Positions 37,379-46,861 of a DNA stretch of 64,000 nucleotides are shown here, piece by piece. Made by a program: the position numbers and the translations under genes. Position 1 is the first letter of the stretch; each line of letters begins with the position of its first letter. A model generated the notes under the pieces. The model had not been told where the DNA came from, did not search any database, and worked only from the letters and a program-made list of their open reading frames with translations. Source of the DNA: Bifidobacterium ramosum (GTDB lineage: Bacteria > Actinomycetota > Actinomycetes > Actinomycetales > Bifidobacteriaceae); the NCBI RefSeq assembly GCF_009299505.1, contig NZ_WBSM01000008.1, positions 62,001-126,000 on the forward strand. Reading direction: 5' to 3'.

Positions 37379-38104
37379 ATGCTGAACACTCCCACGCGCT
37401 CCGCGACGCCGTACACGGTATTGGTGGTGGAGGATGAACCCACCCTCGCCACCGCCGTCGCGCAGCGTATCACGGCCGAGGGCTGGGCGGCCCGCGTCGC
37501 CTCCGACGGGGCGAGCGCCGTGCAGGCCGCGAAGCAGCTCAAGCCGGATCTGGTGATCATGGACATCATGCTGCCGGTGATGGACGGGCTGGAGGCGACC
37601 AAGCGGATCGTGGCCGAGCGTCCGGTGCCGGTGCTCATCCTCACCGCGCGCGACGACGAGAGCGACAAGGTGATCGGACTGGGCGCGGGCGCGGACGACT
37701 ACATGACCAAGCCGTTCTCCATGCGCGAGCTCATCGCCCGGTGCAAGGCGTTGCTGCGGCGTGTGGAGCGGGCGAAGGTCATCGCCAAGAACTCGGAGAA
37801 CGAGAAGATCCTCGACTTCGGATCCTTGGTGATCGATCCGGCGCAGCGCATCGTCACGCTGAACGGCGAACAGGTGCACCTGACGCCCACGGAATTCGAC
37901 CTGCTGGCCACGCTCGCCCGCAAGCCGCGTTCCGTGCTGACGCGCGAGAAGCTGCTCGAGGAGGTATGGGACTGGGTCGACGCGTCGGGCACCCGCACCG
38001 TCGATTCGCATGTCAAGGCGCTGCGTCACAAGCTCGGCTCGGAGATGATCCGCACCGTGCACGGCGTGGGCTACGCGTTCGAACCGCCGGCCGACACCGA
38101 GTGA
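37379..38104 (+). CDS. OmpR family response regulator
   Basis: 241 residues. The receiver domain shows VVEDEP near the start, phospho-acceptor Asp62 in VIMDIMLP, Thr in LILTARDD and Lys in MTKPFSM. A linker leads to a winged-helix DNA-binding domain (about 145-238) with LTPTEFDLLATLARKP and HVKALRHKLG. It pairs with the downstream kinase gene, which overlaps its stop (GTGA). The regulon is unknown; location next to glgB does not prove control of glycogen. Confidence 0.93.
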   Translation: MLNTPTRSATPYTVLVVEDEPTLATAVAQRITAEGWAARVASDGASAVQAAKQLKPDLVIMDIMLPVMDGLEATKRIVAERPVPVLILTARDDESDKVIGLGAGADDYMTKPFSMRELIARCKALLRRVERAKVIAKNSENEKILDFGSLVIDPAQRIVTLNGEQVHLTPTEFDLLATLARKPRSVLTREKLLEEVWDWVDASGTRTVDSHVKALRHKLGSEMIRTVHGVGYAFEPPADTE

Positions 38105-39303
38105 GCGGACGCATGAAGCGATCGGCATCACCGCAGCCATCGAAGAACACGACGTCGGGGCGTCCCGGCGCACGGCCAACAGACAAGCTGCCGAAACGGC
38201 ATACGCCGGATCGGCAGCTTGCTGCCGTTCGGGGCGGTAATCGGACCTCCCATACGCGCAAGGGCATACAGGACCGCATCGTACGCCCGATCGGCATGCT
38301 GTCGTCGCTCAAGGTCGAGCTGTGCGTCATCATCGCGGCTGCCACGGCCATCGCGTTCGGCATGGCGTGGCTGCTGCTCAAGTTCGGGTGGAACGGTTGG
38401 ATCGCCATGCCGCTGACCTTGGTCGTGGCATTGGGCATCACCTACTTCTTCTCGCGCGGTCTGATCGCGCCGCTGCGCCAGATGCGCGACGCGGCGAACG
38501 CGATGGCGGACGGCGACTACACGGTCCGCGTGAATCTGGCCACCGACAGCAGCGACGAGATCGGACGCCTTGCGCGCGCTTTCAACGAGATGGCCGAGGA
38601 ACTGCAGCACGCGGATCAGATGCGTCTCGACATGATCGCCAACGTCAGCCACGAACTGCGCACCCCCGTCTCCGCATTACAGGCGATGGTCGAGAACATG
38701 GCGGATGGCGTCACCGAGCCCTCCCCCGCCAATCTCGAAAGCATCCTCGACCAGACGCACCGGTTGAGCGACCTCATCGCGTTCCTGCTCGACCTGTCGC
38801 GCATGGAGGCCGGCGCGGCGAGCCTGAACGTCGAGGAGTTCGACTTCCGCGAGTTTCTCGACGAGACCATCAAGCCGTTGGAGATCGCGGATGCCGGCCA
38901 CGCGCACGACATCCTGCTGCAGGCCGACGAGGGCATCCGCATCGAGGGCGACCAGGATCGCCTTCGCCAGCTGTTCACCAACATCATCGCCAATGCGATC
39001 AAGCATTCCGCGGACGGCACCACCGTATTGGTGGAAGTGCACGAGCGCACCAATCAGGGCATGGTCGTCACCAATGTGGTGAATTTCGGCTCGCAGATCC
39101 CCCTCGCGGAACGTTCCGACATCTTCCGCCGGTTCGTGCGCGGACGCACCGGACCCGGCACCGAATCGGGAGGCACCGGTCTGGGGCTGTCGATCGCCCG
39201 GTGGGCGGCGCAGCTGCACGGCGGCACCGTACGCGTGGTCGACGATCCGCGCGGCGTCGATTTCGAGGTGTGTCTGCCGAAATACCACATCGCCGAATCC
39301 TGA
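38101..39303 (+). CDS. Sensor histidine kinase
   Basis: About 400 residues. A basic cytoplasmic N-terminus is followed by two membrane segments (about 72-95 and 100-118) with a very short loop between them, then a HAMP domain (FSRGLIAPLRQMRDAANAM), the phospho-acceptor His in MIANVSHELRTPVSAL, and ATPase boxes N (LFTNIIANAIKHSA) and G (GGTGLGLSIARW). The tiny external loop suggests intramembrane sensing. The GTG at 38101 overlaps the regulator gene; an ATG at 38113 is an alternative. The pair forms an operon. Confidence 0.93.
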   Translation: MSGRMKRSASPQPSKNTTSGRPGARPTDKLPKRHTPDRQLAAVRGGNRTSHTRKGIQDRIVRPIGMLSSLKVELCVIIAAATAIAFGMAWLLLKFGWNGWIAMPLTLVVALGITYFFSRGLIAPLRQMRDAANAMADGDYTVRVNLATDSSDEIGRLARAFNEMAEELQHADQMRLDMIANVSHELRTPVSALQAMVENMADGVTEPSPANLESILDQTHRLSDLIAFLLDLSRMEAGAASLNVEEFDFREFLDETIKPLEIADAGHAHDILLQADEGIRIEGDQDRLRQLFTNIIANAIKHSADGTTVLVEVHERTNQGMVVTNVVNFGSQIPLAERSDIFRRFVRGRTGPGTESGGTGLGLSIARWAAQLHGGTVRVVDDPRGVDFEVCLPKYHIAES

Positions 39304-39338
39304 CGCGTCTTCCGTACGTCATTCGGCACCGGCGTCGG

Positions 39339-40175
39339 TCATGCCGCGTCGTCGCGTTGCACCGAGGCCAATGCCAGCGCGCCCACGACCCGTGCGCCTT
39401 GGTCGGTCAGCGCGCCGACGCATTGGCGCATCGTCGCGCCGGTGGTGATGATGTCGTCGACGACGATCGCCGTGCGATTGTGGCATGCGGCCGGATCGGT
39501 GACGACGATGTTGCCGCGGATGCGGGCGTTGCGCTGCGCCGACGACATGGTCTCGACCGATTTGGCCGCGACGTTGACCGTACGGCACCACGGGCGGACT
39601 TCGACGGCGATCCCGTGGCCGCGCAGTATCGCGGCGGTGCGTTCGGCGACCGCGCGCATATGCCAGCGTCCGCGACGCGTCATCGACGCGCGTGACGACG
39701 GCGCCGGCACCAATACGATCGGCTGCGACGGCCGGTTTCGCGACGACGATGAGACGAGCGGCCGTGATTCCCGTCCGCTCGTCTCATCGTCGCTCATCAT
39801 GCCGCTGCGCATCGCCGTATTGGCCAACCGACGCGCGAACGGTTCGTCGCACTCCTCGTCGCCGTGATCCTTCCATGAGAGGATCGCCCGTCGCGCCGCT
39901 CCCGTGTACACCGCGCAGGCGTGGGCGAGGCCGGTGACGGTGCCGGGCATCGGCCGGGCCAGATCATGGTCGAAATCGTCCGTGCAGGAGGGGCATAACA
40001 CGGCGTCGGGCATGTCGCAGCCGGCGCAGCCGCGCGGCAGGATCAGATCGCGCAGCATCGCGAATGCATCGACCGCCGCGGCACGCCACGAATCCGGGCG
40101 TATCCCCAGTGGCACGCCCGATCGCGATGCGGCGCGATTCACCGGCCATGTCGTCCGTCGCGGCGGTGCCGTCAT
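39339..40175 (-). CDS. ComF family protein with a palindrome-encoded insertion
   Basis: 278 residues. An N-terminal zinc ribbon (Cys50, Cys53, Cys61, Cys64 in CAGC...CPSC) precedes a phosphoribosyltransferase-like domain with the PRPP motif AIVVDDIITTGATM. ComF takes part in DNA uptake and recombination in competent bacteria, by unknown chemistry. Around residue 125-150 there is a Ser/Arg-rich segment (DDETSGRESRPLVSSSSRNR) not expected in the family; its DNA is a perfect 18-bp inverted repeat. The start overlaps the stop of the HAD gene (ATGA), so the two are coupled. Confidence 0.85.
   Translation of the reverse strand: MTAPPRRTTWPVNRAASRSGVPLGIRPDSWRAAAVDAFAMLRDLILPRGCAGCDMPDAVLCPSCTDDFDHDLARPMPGTVTGLAHACAVYTGAARRAILSWKDHGDEECDEPFARRLANTAMRSGMMSDDETSGRESRPLVSSSSRNRPSQPIVLVPAPSSRASMTRRGRWHMRAVAERTAAILRGHGIAVEVRPWCRTVNVAAKSVETMSSAQRNARIRGNIVVTDPAACHNRTAIVVDDIITTGATMRQCVGALTDQGARVVGALALASVQRDDAA
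39744..39792. repeat. 18-bp inverted repeat inside comF
   Basis: Arms 39744-39761 and 39775-39792 are perfectly complementary. They lie in coding sequence, in frame, and encode a low-complexity insertion. Confidence 0.75.
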
Positions 40176-40973
40176 GCCGGCAGCCGTTCCAGCAGACGGT
40201 CGATCAGCCGCAGCGTATCCTGCGGCCCGGAGACGGCCACCGCCATCGCGCCGGCGAGCGCGGCCGGATAGTCGTTGCCGCCGGGAGCCATGCGGTCGCC
40301 GACGAACATGATCTCGCCCGGGCCGATGCCGAGCCGTTCGCTCAGTTCGCGGATCGCATACGATTTGTCCATGCCGGGCAGCGAGACGTCCACGCTGGTG
40401 TATCCGCCCGCACGCACTTTGTATTCGGGCAGGTCGGCCGCCACGGCCGCCACGAGACGGCGCTTCTTGACGTCGTCCGGATCCCACGCCTGCTTGGCAT
40501 CGGCCGGCGCCTGCTGGCCGAGCGCGGAGAATGTGATCTGACTGCCACGGTCCTCGATGTGCCCGCCCCACGCCGTCTCCTCCCACAGGCCGAGCTGCTT
40601 CGCGCGGCGTTCCAGCGAGGCGACGATCCGCCGGCGTGCGTCGTCGCTCAGGTCGTGCGCATACACGCAGGCCCAGTTCCGGCCATCCCACCGGTAGTAA
40701 CGGGAACCGCTGGTGGGCATCAGATGCAGCCGTTCGCGGCCCGTATCCGATCCCAGCACGTCGAGGATCTGGCTGACGACCAGTTCGTACCGGCCGCCAG
40801 TGACGACCGCCACGTCGATGGCCCGGGTCAACCGGGTGAATCGTTGCACCATGGCCGGAACCATCGGCTGCTTGGAGGTGGCCAGCGTATTGTCGAGATC
40901 GAACGCGGCGAGCCGCGCACGCCGCGCCATCGCATCCCAGTCGACGTCGGACCACCATGTCACCGTATCCATG
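40172..40973 (-). CDS. HAD-IIB (Cof/SPP-like) phosphatase
   Basis: 267 residues. HAD motif I is AAFDLDNTLATS with the Asp nucleophile near residue 25, motif II VVTGGR, and motif IV GEIMFVGDRMAPGGND; a C2 cap lies between. This pattern is typical of sugar phosphatases such as sucrose-6-phosphate phosphatase or phosphomannomutase-like HADs. The substrate is unknown. AAGGAGG lies six bases upstream of the start. It overlaps comF by four bases, an unusual pairing with no obvious functional link. Confidence 0.85.
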
Positions 40974-41086
40974 CATGTCCTCCTTGTGGTCGCTGCCGAT
41001 AGCAGTATCCTAACGCACGCCGCGCCGGCCGAGCCGATCCGTGTCCCTGCGGCCGGTTGCCGTCGCCTTGGCCTATGGTGGGAACC

Positions 41087-41515
41087 ATGATCGAAGCTCC
41101 TTGGAACGCGCGCGTCTACCGCAACCGGCACGGACGTGGCACGCGTACGCCGATGTTCGGCACGCGCCTGCCGCGGTATCGGACGCGCAGCGGCATGTTT
41201 GACGACATGGTCGCGGCGCAGTTGCGTCGGTTGAACGGCGCGTGGCCGCAGCTGGTGCAGCCGGTGCAGTTCGCGGTCGAGGACGTGCCGCCGTACGAGC
41301 CGGCGCCGTGGGAGGGCGAGCCGAATCTCAATTCGCGCAGCTTCCCCGCCGCGCATGGCGTGCCGGCGCGCGTGGTGCTGTATCGCATGCCGATTCAGGG
41401 CATGGCGCAGAACCGCATGGACATGCAGCTGATCATCCGCGACGAGATGGTCGCGCGGCTGGCGGAGCTGTACGGCCGCCGACCCGAGGAGATCGACCCC
41501 GACTGGGGGCTGTGA
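41087..41515 (+). CDS. Metallopeptidase-like protein without HExxH
   Basis: 142 residues, resembling the actinobacterial zincin-like (DUF1025-type) family by its FDDMVAAQLRRLNG, VQFAVEDVPPYEP and C-terminal ARLAELYGRRPEEIDP. In active members the C-terminal helix carries HExxH; here it reads IIRDEMVARLAEL, so zinc catalysis is unlikely. Such variants sit next to whiB2 in other actinobacteria, and whiB2 is 5 kb away here, so context supports the assignment. Function is unknown. Confidence 0.65.
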   Translation: MIEAPWNARVYRNRHGRGTRTPMFGTRLPRYRTRSGMFDDMVAAQLRRLNGAWPQLVQPVQFAVEDVPPYEPAPWEGEPNLNSRSFPAAHGVPARVVLYRMPIQGMAQNRMDMQLIIRDEMVARLAELYGRRPEEIDPDWGL

Positions 41516-41585
41516 TCGTCGGCACGCCGCTCAACGCGGGATCAGTCGGAACCTGCCGACCGGCAGCACACGGATCCCGACCCCG

Positions 41586-43124
41586 TCAACGCACGATCGA
41601 CGGGTTCTGACTGACCCAGATCCGCGTCTTGAGCGGCTCGAGCGCGTTCGGCGTCAGATACGCGAGGCCGGCCTGCTTGGCCTTGTCGACGGCCGGCGCG
41701 GTGAGCCGCGCGCCCCATGCGATCGCCGTGCCGTCGCCGTCCCAACGCCAGACGACCGCATCGTCGGCGATGTCGGCGGCGTCGATGTCGACCGCCGTAC
41801 CGTCGGATACGGTGATCCGTTTGGATCCGACCGGGTTGCCGGCGTCGTCATAGCCGGTCAGGGTGCCGGACTGGTCGCCATCGCCCGTATTGGCCAACAC
41901 AAGTCGCGCCTGCGTGCCGTCGGGCACGGCGATCGCCGATGCCTTGCCGGCCGCCGTGGCGGCATTGATCGACGCGAAGTCCGACTGGCCGTCGTTCGCG
42001 GACACCGTGGCCTGCGCGGCGGCATAGATCGCGGCGTCGCCGTCGGCGTCGGCACGCACCGCCAACGCGGTCTTGGGCGCCTTCTTGAGATCGACCACGG
42101 CGACCTTGCCGGCCGTAAGTTCGGCCGTCGTCGCACGCTGCCGTCCATGATCGCCGACCCATGACAGTACGACGTTCGTATCCGTGCGGGAAAACAGCAG
42201 GACCCGCACCGCGTCTCCCCCGGCTATGCCGGGCATGACGGCCGTACGATTCGCCTCCCCCGACGACACGACGTAATCGGAACCGAGCGGTGTCAGACCG
42301 TCCATGACGACCGTACGTACCACGGCCGCGACGGGCGTCTGCCGGCTGTCGACCGACACGTACAGCCCGTCCTGTCCCGCGGCGGCGGCCGACAGGTCGA
42401 CGACGGTCTCGCCGCCCGCCTTGACGGTCACGTTCTCGCCGATGGACAGCGTGATCGCGGTGGTGCCGGTCGTGCCCCACGCGCGCACGCGCACGGTGGT
42501 GGCCTTGTTCGACGGGTTGGCCACGACGAGCTGCTGCGTGGTGCCGGTCTGCGTGCCCGACAGCAGGAATCCGTGGCTGAGCGCGGGCGTGATGCAGGAG
42601 GCGGCGGACACGCCGCGCAGGTCGCCGTCGGTGGCGACGGAGGCCACGGCGGCCGCGGCACCGGTGCCGGACGCGGAATCGAGCAGACGGGTGCGCAGCA
42701 GGGCGGGGGCGTCGTCGACGTCGCCGGATGCCACAGCGATGCCATCGGCGGCGTCGGACGTCTTCAACGTGGTGCCGGACTCCTGGGTCAGGCTGCCGGC
42801 GACCGATCGATAGACCGAGCCGAACGCCGCGTAGCGCGACGTGGAGGCGATGTCGCCGGCGGTGACCTGGAACGCGCTGTCGCCGTACGAGCCGGTGTCG
42901 GCCAGCGTCATGCGCGCCGGGCAATAGGATTCGAGCTGCAGCTGGCTGACGGTCTGCGTGTCGCCGGCATTCGTGCCGTGCGAGGCGTCCACGAGACCGG
43001 GCAGTGGACGCATCGCCGTCATCGCGCAGAACACGGCGACGATCACCAGCATGGTGAGCGCGCCTGCCGTGATGGTGATCCCCTTGCGGGCGGCCGCATG
43101 CCGCCGTGAAGTCCGGTCCGTCAT
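41586..43124 (-). CDS. DUF5719-like exported protein
   Basis: 512 residues. A basic start (MTDRTSRRHAAARKG) is followed by a membrane segment (about 17-40) and a long extracytoplasmic, Ala/Thr/Asp-rich region with repeated beta-like blocks (LVVANPSNKATTVRV..., LVLANTGDGDQSGTL...). This fits DUF5719 proteins, which are encoded next to glycosyltransferases in actinobacteria. No catalytic motif is seen. The start overlaps the stop of the glycosyltransferase gene (ATGA) with GAGGAGG upstream, so it is co-translated with it. Confidence 0.75.
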   Translation of the reverse strand: MTDRTSRRHAAARKGITITAGALTMLVIVAVFCAMTAMRPLPGLVDASHGTNAGDTQTVSQLQLESYCPARMTLADTGSYGDSAFQVTAGDIASTSRYAAFGSVYRSVAGSLTQESGTTLKTSDAADGIAVASGDVDDAPALLRTRLLDSASGTGAAAAVASVATDGDLRGVSAASCITPALSHGFLLSGTQTGTTQQLVVANPSNKATTVRVRAWGTTGTTAITLSIGENVTVKAGGETVVDLSAAAAGQDGLYVSVDSRQTPVAAVVRTVVMDGLTPLGSDYVVSSGEANRTAVMPGIAGGDAVRVLLFSRTDTNVVLSWVGDHGRQRATTAELTAGKVAVVDLKKAPKTALAVRADADGDAAIYAAAQATVSANDGQSDFASINAATAAGKASAIAVPDGTQARLVLANTGDGDQSGTLTGYDDAGNPVGSKRITVSDGTAVDIDAADIADDAVVWRWDGDGTAIAWGARLTAPAVDKAKQAGLAYLTPNALEPLKTRIWVSQNPSIVR

Positions 43125-46100
43125 GATTCCTCCTCGAGGTAACGGTAGGTGCGGTGCGGCAGCGCCACCAGGCAGTACAGGGCGATGATCACGCCGGCAC
43201 ACCACAGCCATGCGTACCGCCACGGACTGGACTGCGTGCGCCGCTGCCACGACGTGTCGATGTTCTGGCTGTCGGCGCTGGTGATGGTCAGCCGATAGTA
43301 GGTGCCGGCTGCGGAGGCGACGACCGACTGGGTGCCGTCGGAGGCGGTGATGTTGCTGATCAGCCGCTGCGATACCGCGTCGGATTGGTCGGCGGCCACG
43401 TACAATCCGCCGAAGCCGAGTCTGCTGATGTCCTGGATGGCCTGTGCGTCGGTGCCGGCCAGCAGGCTCGCCGCGGCCTTCGCAATGACCGCATCAACGT
43501 CGGTGCTCTCGCCCAAGGCGAGACGGACACGTTGGGCCGGCGAACTGTCGACCAGATCGCCACGCCGGGTGCGCATGACGGTGTATTCGATGCTGTTGTT
43601 CGCACCGGCGCGCAAAGCCAGCACACGATGGTCGGGACTCTGCTGCAGATAATCGACGGCCACCATCGGCAGACCCGCGTCGGACGCGCCCACGCTGCGA
43701 TGGTCGTTGACATGCAGCGCGATACCGGCGACGGCCACGGTGCAGGCGGAGATCATGACGACGAGCAGCACGCGACCGGCGCGGGCAAGCCCGGCGCGAC
43801 GGGACGCCGATTTGCGCACGCGCGTCTCCGGCTCGTCGGCGGCGACGCGCAACGGCACGAACCGTTTCACGGCGGCGCCGGCCACCATGCAGACGCAGGA
43901 GCACAGTCCCAGCATCATCAGCATGACGCCGGGCAGGACGGAGGCGGCCACGTCGCCGCTGGCGTCGGTGGCGACGACGATGCGCGTGCAGCACATCGCG
44001 AGCAAACCGCCGGCGATGGCGGTGATCCACATCATGCGCGACACGCGCAGCACGAACGGCAGGAACAACGCGATGACGGCGAGCAGCGACACGACGGCGA
44101 GGACGATGATGATCAGTCCGGCCGCGACACCGTCCGGCCAGCGCATGGCCGTCACCGCGGACAGTCGGCCGCCGAACGCACGGTCGATCACGTCCAGCAG
44201 ATTCGTCGCGCCGGGCTGGCCGTCAAGCACGCCCGACGGCATGGTCACGTCGCCGAACAGCTGCCGCCAGGCGCCTTCGGACGCGTACCGGACGCTGTTG
44301 ACGAGCGTGGGGGCAATGACGAACGCGGCGGGCACGGGCATAAGCAGCAGCATGACCCGGTGGCGACGCACGAACGTGAGAAAGACGAGGAACACGCCGA
44401 CCAGCGGCAGCAGCAGCTGCGGTTCGGCCGCGACCACGGGGATGAAGCACAGCGAGGCGAGCGCGGCGGACTGGACCGAGCGATGCGGATGGAGCTGATC
44501 CTCGGTGCGGTACATGGCGACGGCGCGGAACGCGAAGGCGAACGCGGCGGGCAGGAACACCATGACGGTGAGCATCGGCAGGTCGGCCGTGTCGAACAGG
44601 CCCATCGCCATGCCGAACGCCACCCACAGCAGGCTTGTGGAGACGCGCACGCCATCCGAACGGGTGAAGATGCCGGCGAGCGCCCAGAACGAGAACGCTG
44701 CCAACGGCGCGGCGGCGAGGAACATGAGCGACAGTGCGGCCGCGGTGTGACCGGCGGTGAACACGGAGACGACGAGCCAGACCATCAGCCACGGCGCGGG
44801 CGGTGCGGGGATGCCGGTGCCGACACCGAACACCCATGGGGTCGTGGCCGCGTCGGCGAGCTGGCGCATGGTCGCCGCCGTGGGCAACAGCTGGTCGGAA
44901 TACAGGGATCCGCCGGCGAAGATGGCGGCGAGCGAGCCACGATAGGTGACCGCGACCACGATGAACGCGGCCAAGGCCATCGCGCAGGCGAGCCCCCAGC
45001 GTTTGAGCCGGCGGGCGCGCAGGTGCGCCTTGGCCAGGGGGCTGAGCAGGATGGTGTGGCGCTGGTCTTCGAGGGCCTGCGCACGATCCTTCCATTGGGC
45101 GAGTTGCTGGCGGTTGACGCTGAGCATCGACAGCCGGCTCATCGGCACGTTGGCGTGGCGTGCCACGAGCCGGCGCGCGCGGACGGCGCGCGGCAGCGAT
45201 CCCAAGGCCAGCCACGGCAGCAGCAGTTCGCAGCCGGCGGCGTACGGGCGTTTGGAGAACAGCTGGGCCACGGCCATGCCGAAGGAGCGGATCCACCGCC
45301 ACAGCCACAGCCAGATCCACAGCGGCATGCCGTAGTCGGTGTACAGGTAACGTTGCTCGGCGACCATGACGGCCAATGCCGGATTGGTCCGCTCGTCGTC
45401 CGCGACCGGATGGCCGTTGCGGGTGCGGATGCCGTCGAAGCGCGCGCGACGGTGGGCGATGCGCGCCGCGGGCACGACGACCACGCGTCCGCCGTCGAGG
45501 CAGATGCGGCGGCAGAAGTCGGCGGATTCGCCGAAGGTGGTGAACCAGCGGTTGACGCCTTCGACCGCGCGCACCGTGTCGGTGGGCAGCAGCGCGCCGG
45601 CGAGGGACACGGCGAACACGTCCTGCCGTGAATCGTATTGCTCCTGGTCCTCCTCGCCGTCGACCACCAGCGATTCGAGCCGGTGATGGCCGGCGTACCG
45701 GCCGACGTCGTGCAGCCGTGTGGCGTCCCAGTCGAGTTGTTTGGCGCCGAGCAGGGATGCGGTGGGATTGTTGCGCCATGCGTCCAGCAGATGTGCCAGA
45801 CAGTCGGCGTCGGCCGGTCGGGAGTCGTCGTGGAGCATCCACCAGGCGCGTACGGTGTGCGGCAGCCGGGCACGGACCATGCCTCTGGCGACAGCGTCCG
45901 CGAACGAGGCGGCGCCGGTGACCGGGATGAGCCGGATGTCGACGGTTTTGGATTCGGGAACGATCTCCAGCGGACCGGACGGCGAGGGGATCACCTCGAA
46001 TCCCGTGGTCATCGGCTGGGTGAGGTCGCCGGCGCAGTCGACGATGACGATCGTGCAGGGCAGGACGGTCTGCCGCAGCACCGCCTCCACGGTGTCGGGA

Positions 46101-46267
46101 AGAAACCGACGGTCGGATTCGACGGTGATGACCGCCGCCACGGTCGGATCGACGTCCTGCCTATGGGAATACGGTCGATCGGCCAACGCCTCGGCCAGTA
46201 TTCGTTGAATTTCGCTGCTGCCTGTGGAATCCATGCTCTCCAGTGTACGCGCGGGGCGCGCGGCCAT
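43121..46267 (-). CDS. Large family 2 glycosyltransferase with membrane domain
   Basis: 1048 residues. The N-terminal part (about 30-330) is a GT-A glycosyltransferase: VAAVITVESDRRFLPDTVEAVLRQ, MLHDDSRPADADCL (DxD-like) and the acceptor region. The C-terminal two thirds has about 12 membrane segments and an extracytoplasmic region near the end. It probably assembles or exports a cell-wall polysaccharide. The start (ATG 46267, GGAG 8 nt upstream) overlaps the whiB2 stop (TGATG). Forms the operon whiB2-glycosyltransferase-DUF5719. Confidence 0.85.
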   Translation of the reverse strand: MAARPARTLESMDSTGSSEIQRILAEALADRPYSHRQDVDPTVAAVITVESDRRFLPDTVEAVLRQTVLPCTIVIVDCAGDLTQPMTTGFEVIPSPSGPLEIVPESKTVDIRLIPVTGAASFADAVARGMVRARLPHTVRAWWMLHDDSRPADADCLAHLLDAWRNNPTASLLGAKQLDWDATRLHDVGRYAGHHRLESLVVDGEEDQEQYDSRQDVFAVSLAGALLPTDTVRAVEGVNRWFTTFGESADFCRRICLDGGRVVVVPAARIAHRRARFDGIRTRNGHPVADDERTNPALAVMVAEQRYLYTDYGMPLWIWLWLWRWIRSFGMAVAQLFSKRPYAAGCELLLPWLALGSLPRAVRARRLVARHANVPMSRLSMLSVNRQQLAQWKDRAQALEDQRHTILLSPLAKAHLRARRLKRWGLACAMALAAFIVVAVTYRGSLAAIFAGGSLYSDQLLPTAATMRQLADAATTPWVFGVGTGIPAPPAPWLMVWLVVSVFTAGHTAAALSLMFLAAAPLAAFSFWALAGIFTRSDGVRVSTSLLWVAFGMAMGLFDTADLPMLTVMVFLPAAFAFAFRAVAMYRTEDQLHPHRSVQSAALASLCFIPVVAAEPQLLLPLVGVFLVFLTFVRRHRVMLLLMPVPAAFVIAPTLVNSVRYASEGAWRQLFGDVTMPSGVLDGQPGATNLLDVIDRAFGGRLSAVTAMRWPDGVAAGLIIIVLAVVSLLAVIALFLPFVLRVSRMMWITAIAGGLLAMCCTRIVVATDASGDVAASVLPGVMLMMLGLCSCVCMVAGAAVKRFVPLRVAADEPETRVRKSASRRAGLARAGRVLLVVMISACTVAVAGIALHVNDHRSVGASDAGLPMVAVDYLQQSPDHRVLALRAGANNSIEYTVMRTRRGDLVDSSPAQRVRLALGESTDVDAVIAKAAASLLAGTDAQAIQDISRLGFGGLYVAADQSDAVSQRLISNITASDGTQSVVASAAGTYYRLTITSADSQNIDTSWQRRTQSSPWRYAWLWCAGVIIALYCLVALPHRTYRYLEEES

Positions 46268-46566
46268 CACGCCCGCTCCTTATGTTCCTTCTTATACCGA
46301 CGCCGTTCGCGTTCGCTCATGCCGCCCCAGATGCCGAATCGTTCGTCATGGTCGATGGCCCACTGCAGGCATTGCTGACGGACCTCGCATGCGGCGCACA
46401 CACGCTTGGCGTCCTTGGTGGAGCCGCCTTTTTCGGGGAAGAACGCCTCGGGATCGGTCTGCGAGCACAGCGCCTTGTGCTGCCACGACAGGTCCTCATC
46501 GGGGGCAAACAGCCCCCATAGCATGTTCAGCGGCTCTTCGGCGGAATCATCGACGACACCCCACAT
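46267..46566 (-). CDS. whiB2: WhiB2-type iron-sulfur regulator
   Basis: 99 residues. Four Cys (34, 57, 60, 66) in a C...CxxC...C pattern bind a [4Fe-4S] cluster, followed by the GIWGGMSERERR turn and a basic tail. The sequence and the neighbouring glycosyltransferase and LCP genes fit WhiB2/WhmD, required for division and septation in other actinobacteria. AAGGGG precedes the start. It leads the three-gene operon and has a good promoter upstream. Confidence 0.9.
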   Translation of the reverse strand: MWGVVDDSAEEPLNMLWGLFAPDEDLSWQHKALCSQTDPEAFFPEKGGSTKDAKRVCAACEVRQQCLQWAIDHDERFGIWGGMSERERRRYKKEHKERA

Positions 46567-46609
46567 CCGTGTCCCCTTCCTACCGAATAACCAGTTGTAT
46601 AGCGGTTAA

Positions 46610-46639
46610 ATTACACACATGCGATTTGAGATTTGTCAA
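46610..46639 (-). promoter_or_regulatory. whiB2 promoter
   Basis: On the minus strand TTGACA (46634-46639) and TGTAAT (46610-46615) are separated by 18 bp. The predicted start site lies about 35 bp before the whiB2 ATG. Confidence 0.65.
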
Positions 46640-46861
46640 GTCTGCACCGTGTCATTACCATCGCTTCGGGGCATGGTGTGCTAAAGAGGGACACTCGTGG
46701 CCGCGCGTCGCATACCCACCATCGTATGTGCCATTCCTGCGCAGGTATGCGCGGCCGCGGCGACGCCATACGGACGCTGTGCCAAAGTGGTGATGCCGAA
46801 TTATGGCCACCAGACGCATGCGGTGCCACGGCACCCGACCCGGTATTGGAGGAGAGCAGCA

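Noticed and set aside
40172..40973. Phosphomannomutase ManB
   Set aside because: The sequence is a HAD phosphatase, not an alpha-D-phosphohexomutase, even though manB occurs near whiB2 in mycobacteria.
43154..45631. Long open frame antisense to the glycosyltransferase
   Set aside because: Low-complexity Arg/Gly/His/Asp/Glu composition, a typical shadow in GC-rich DNA.
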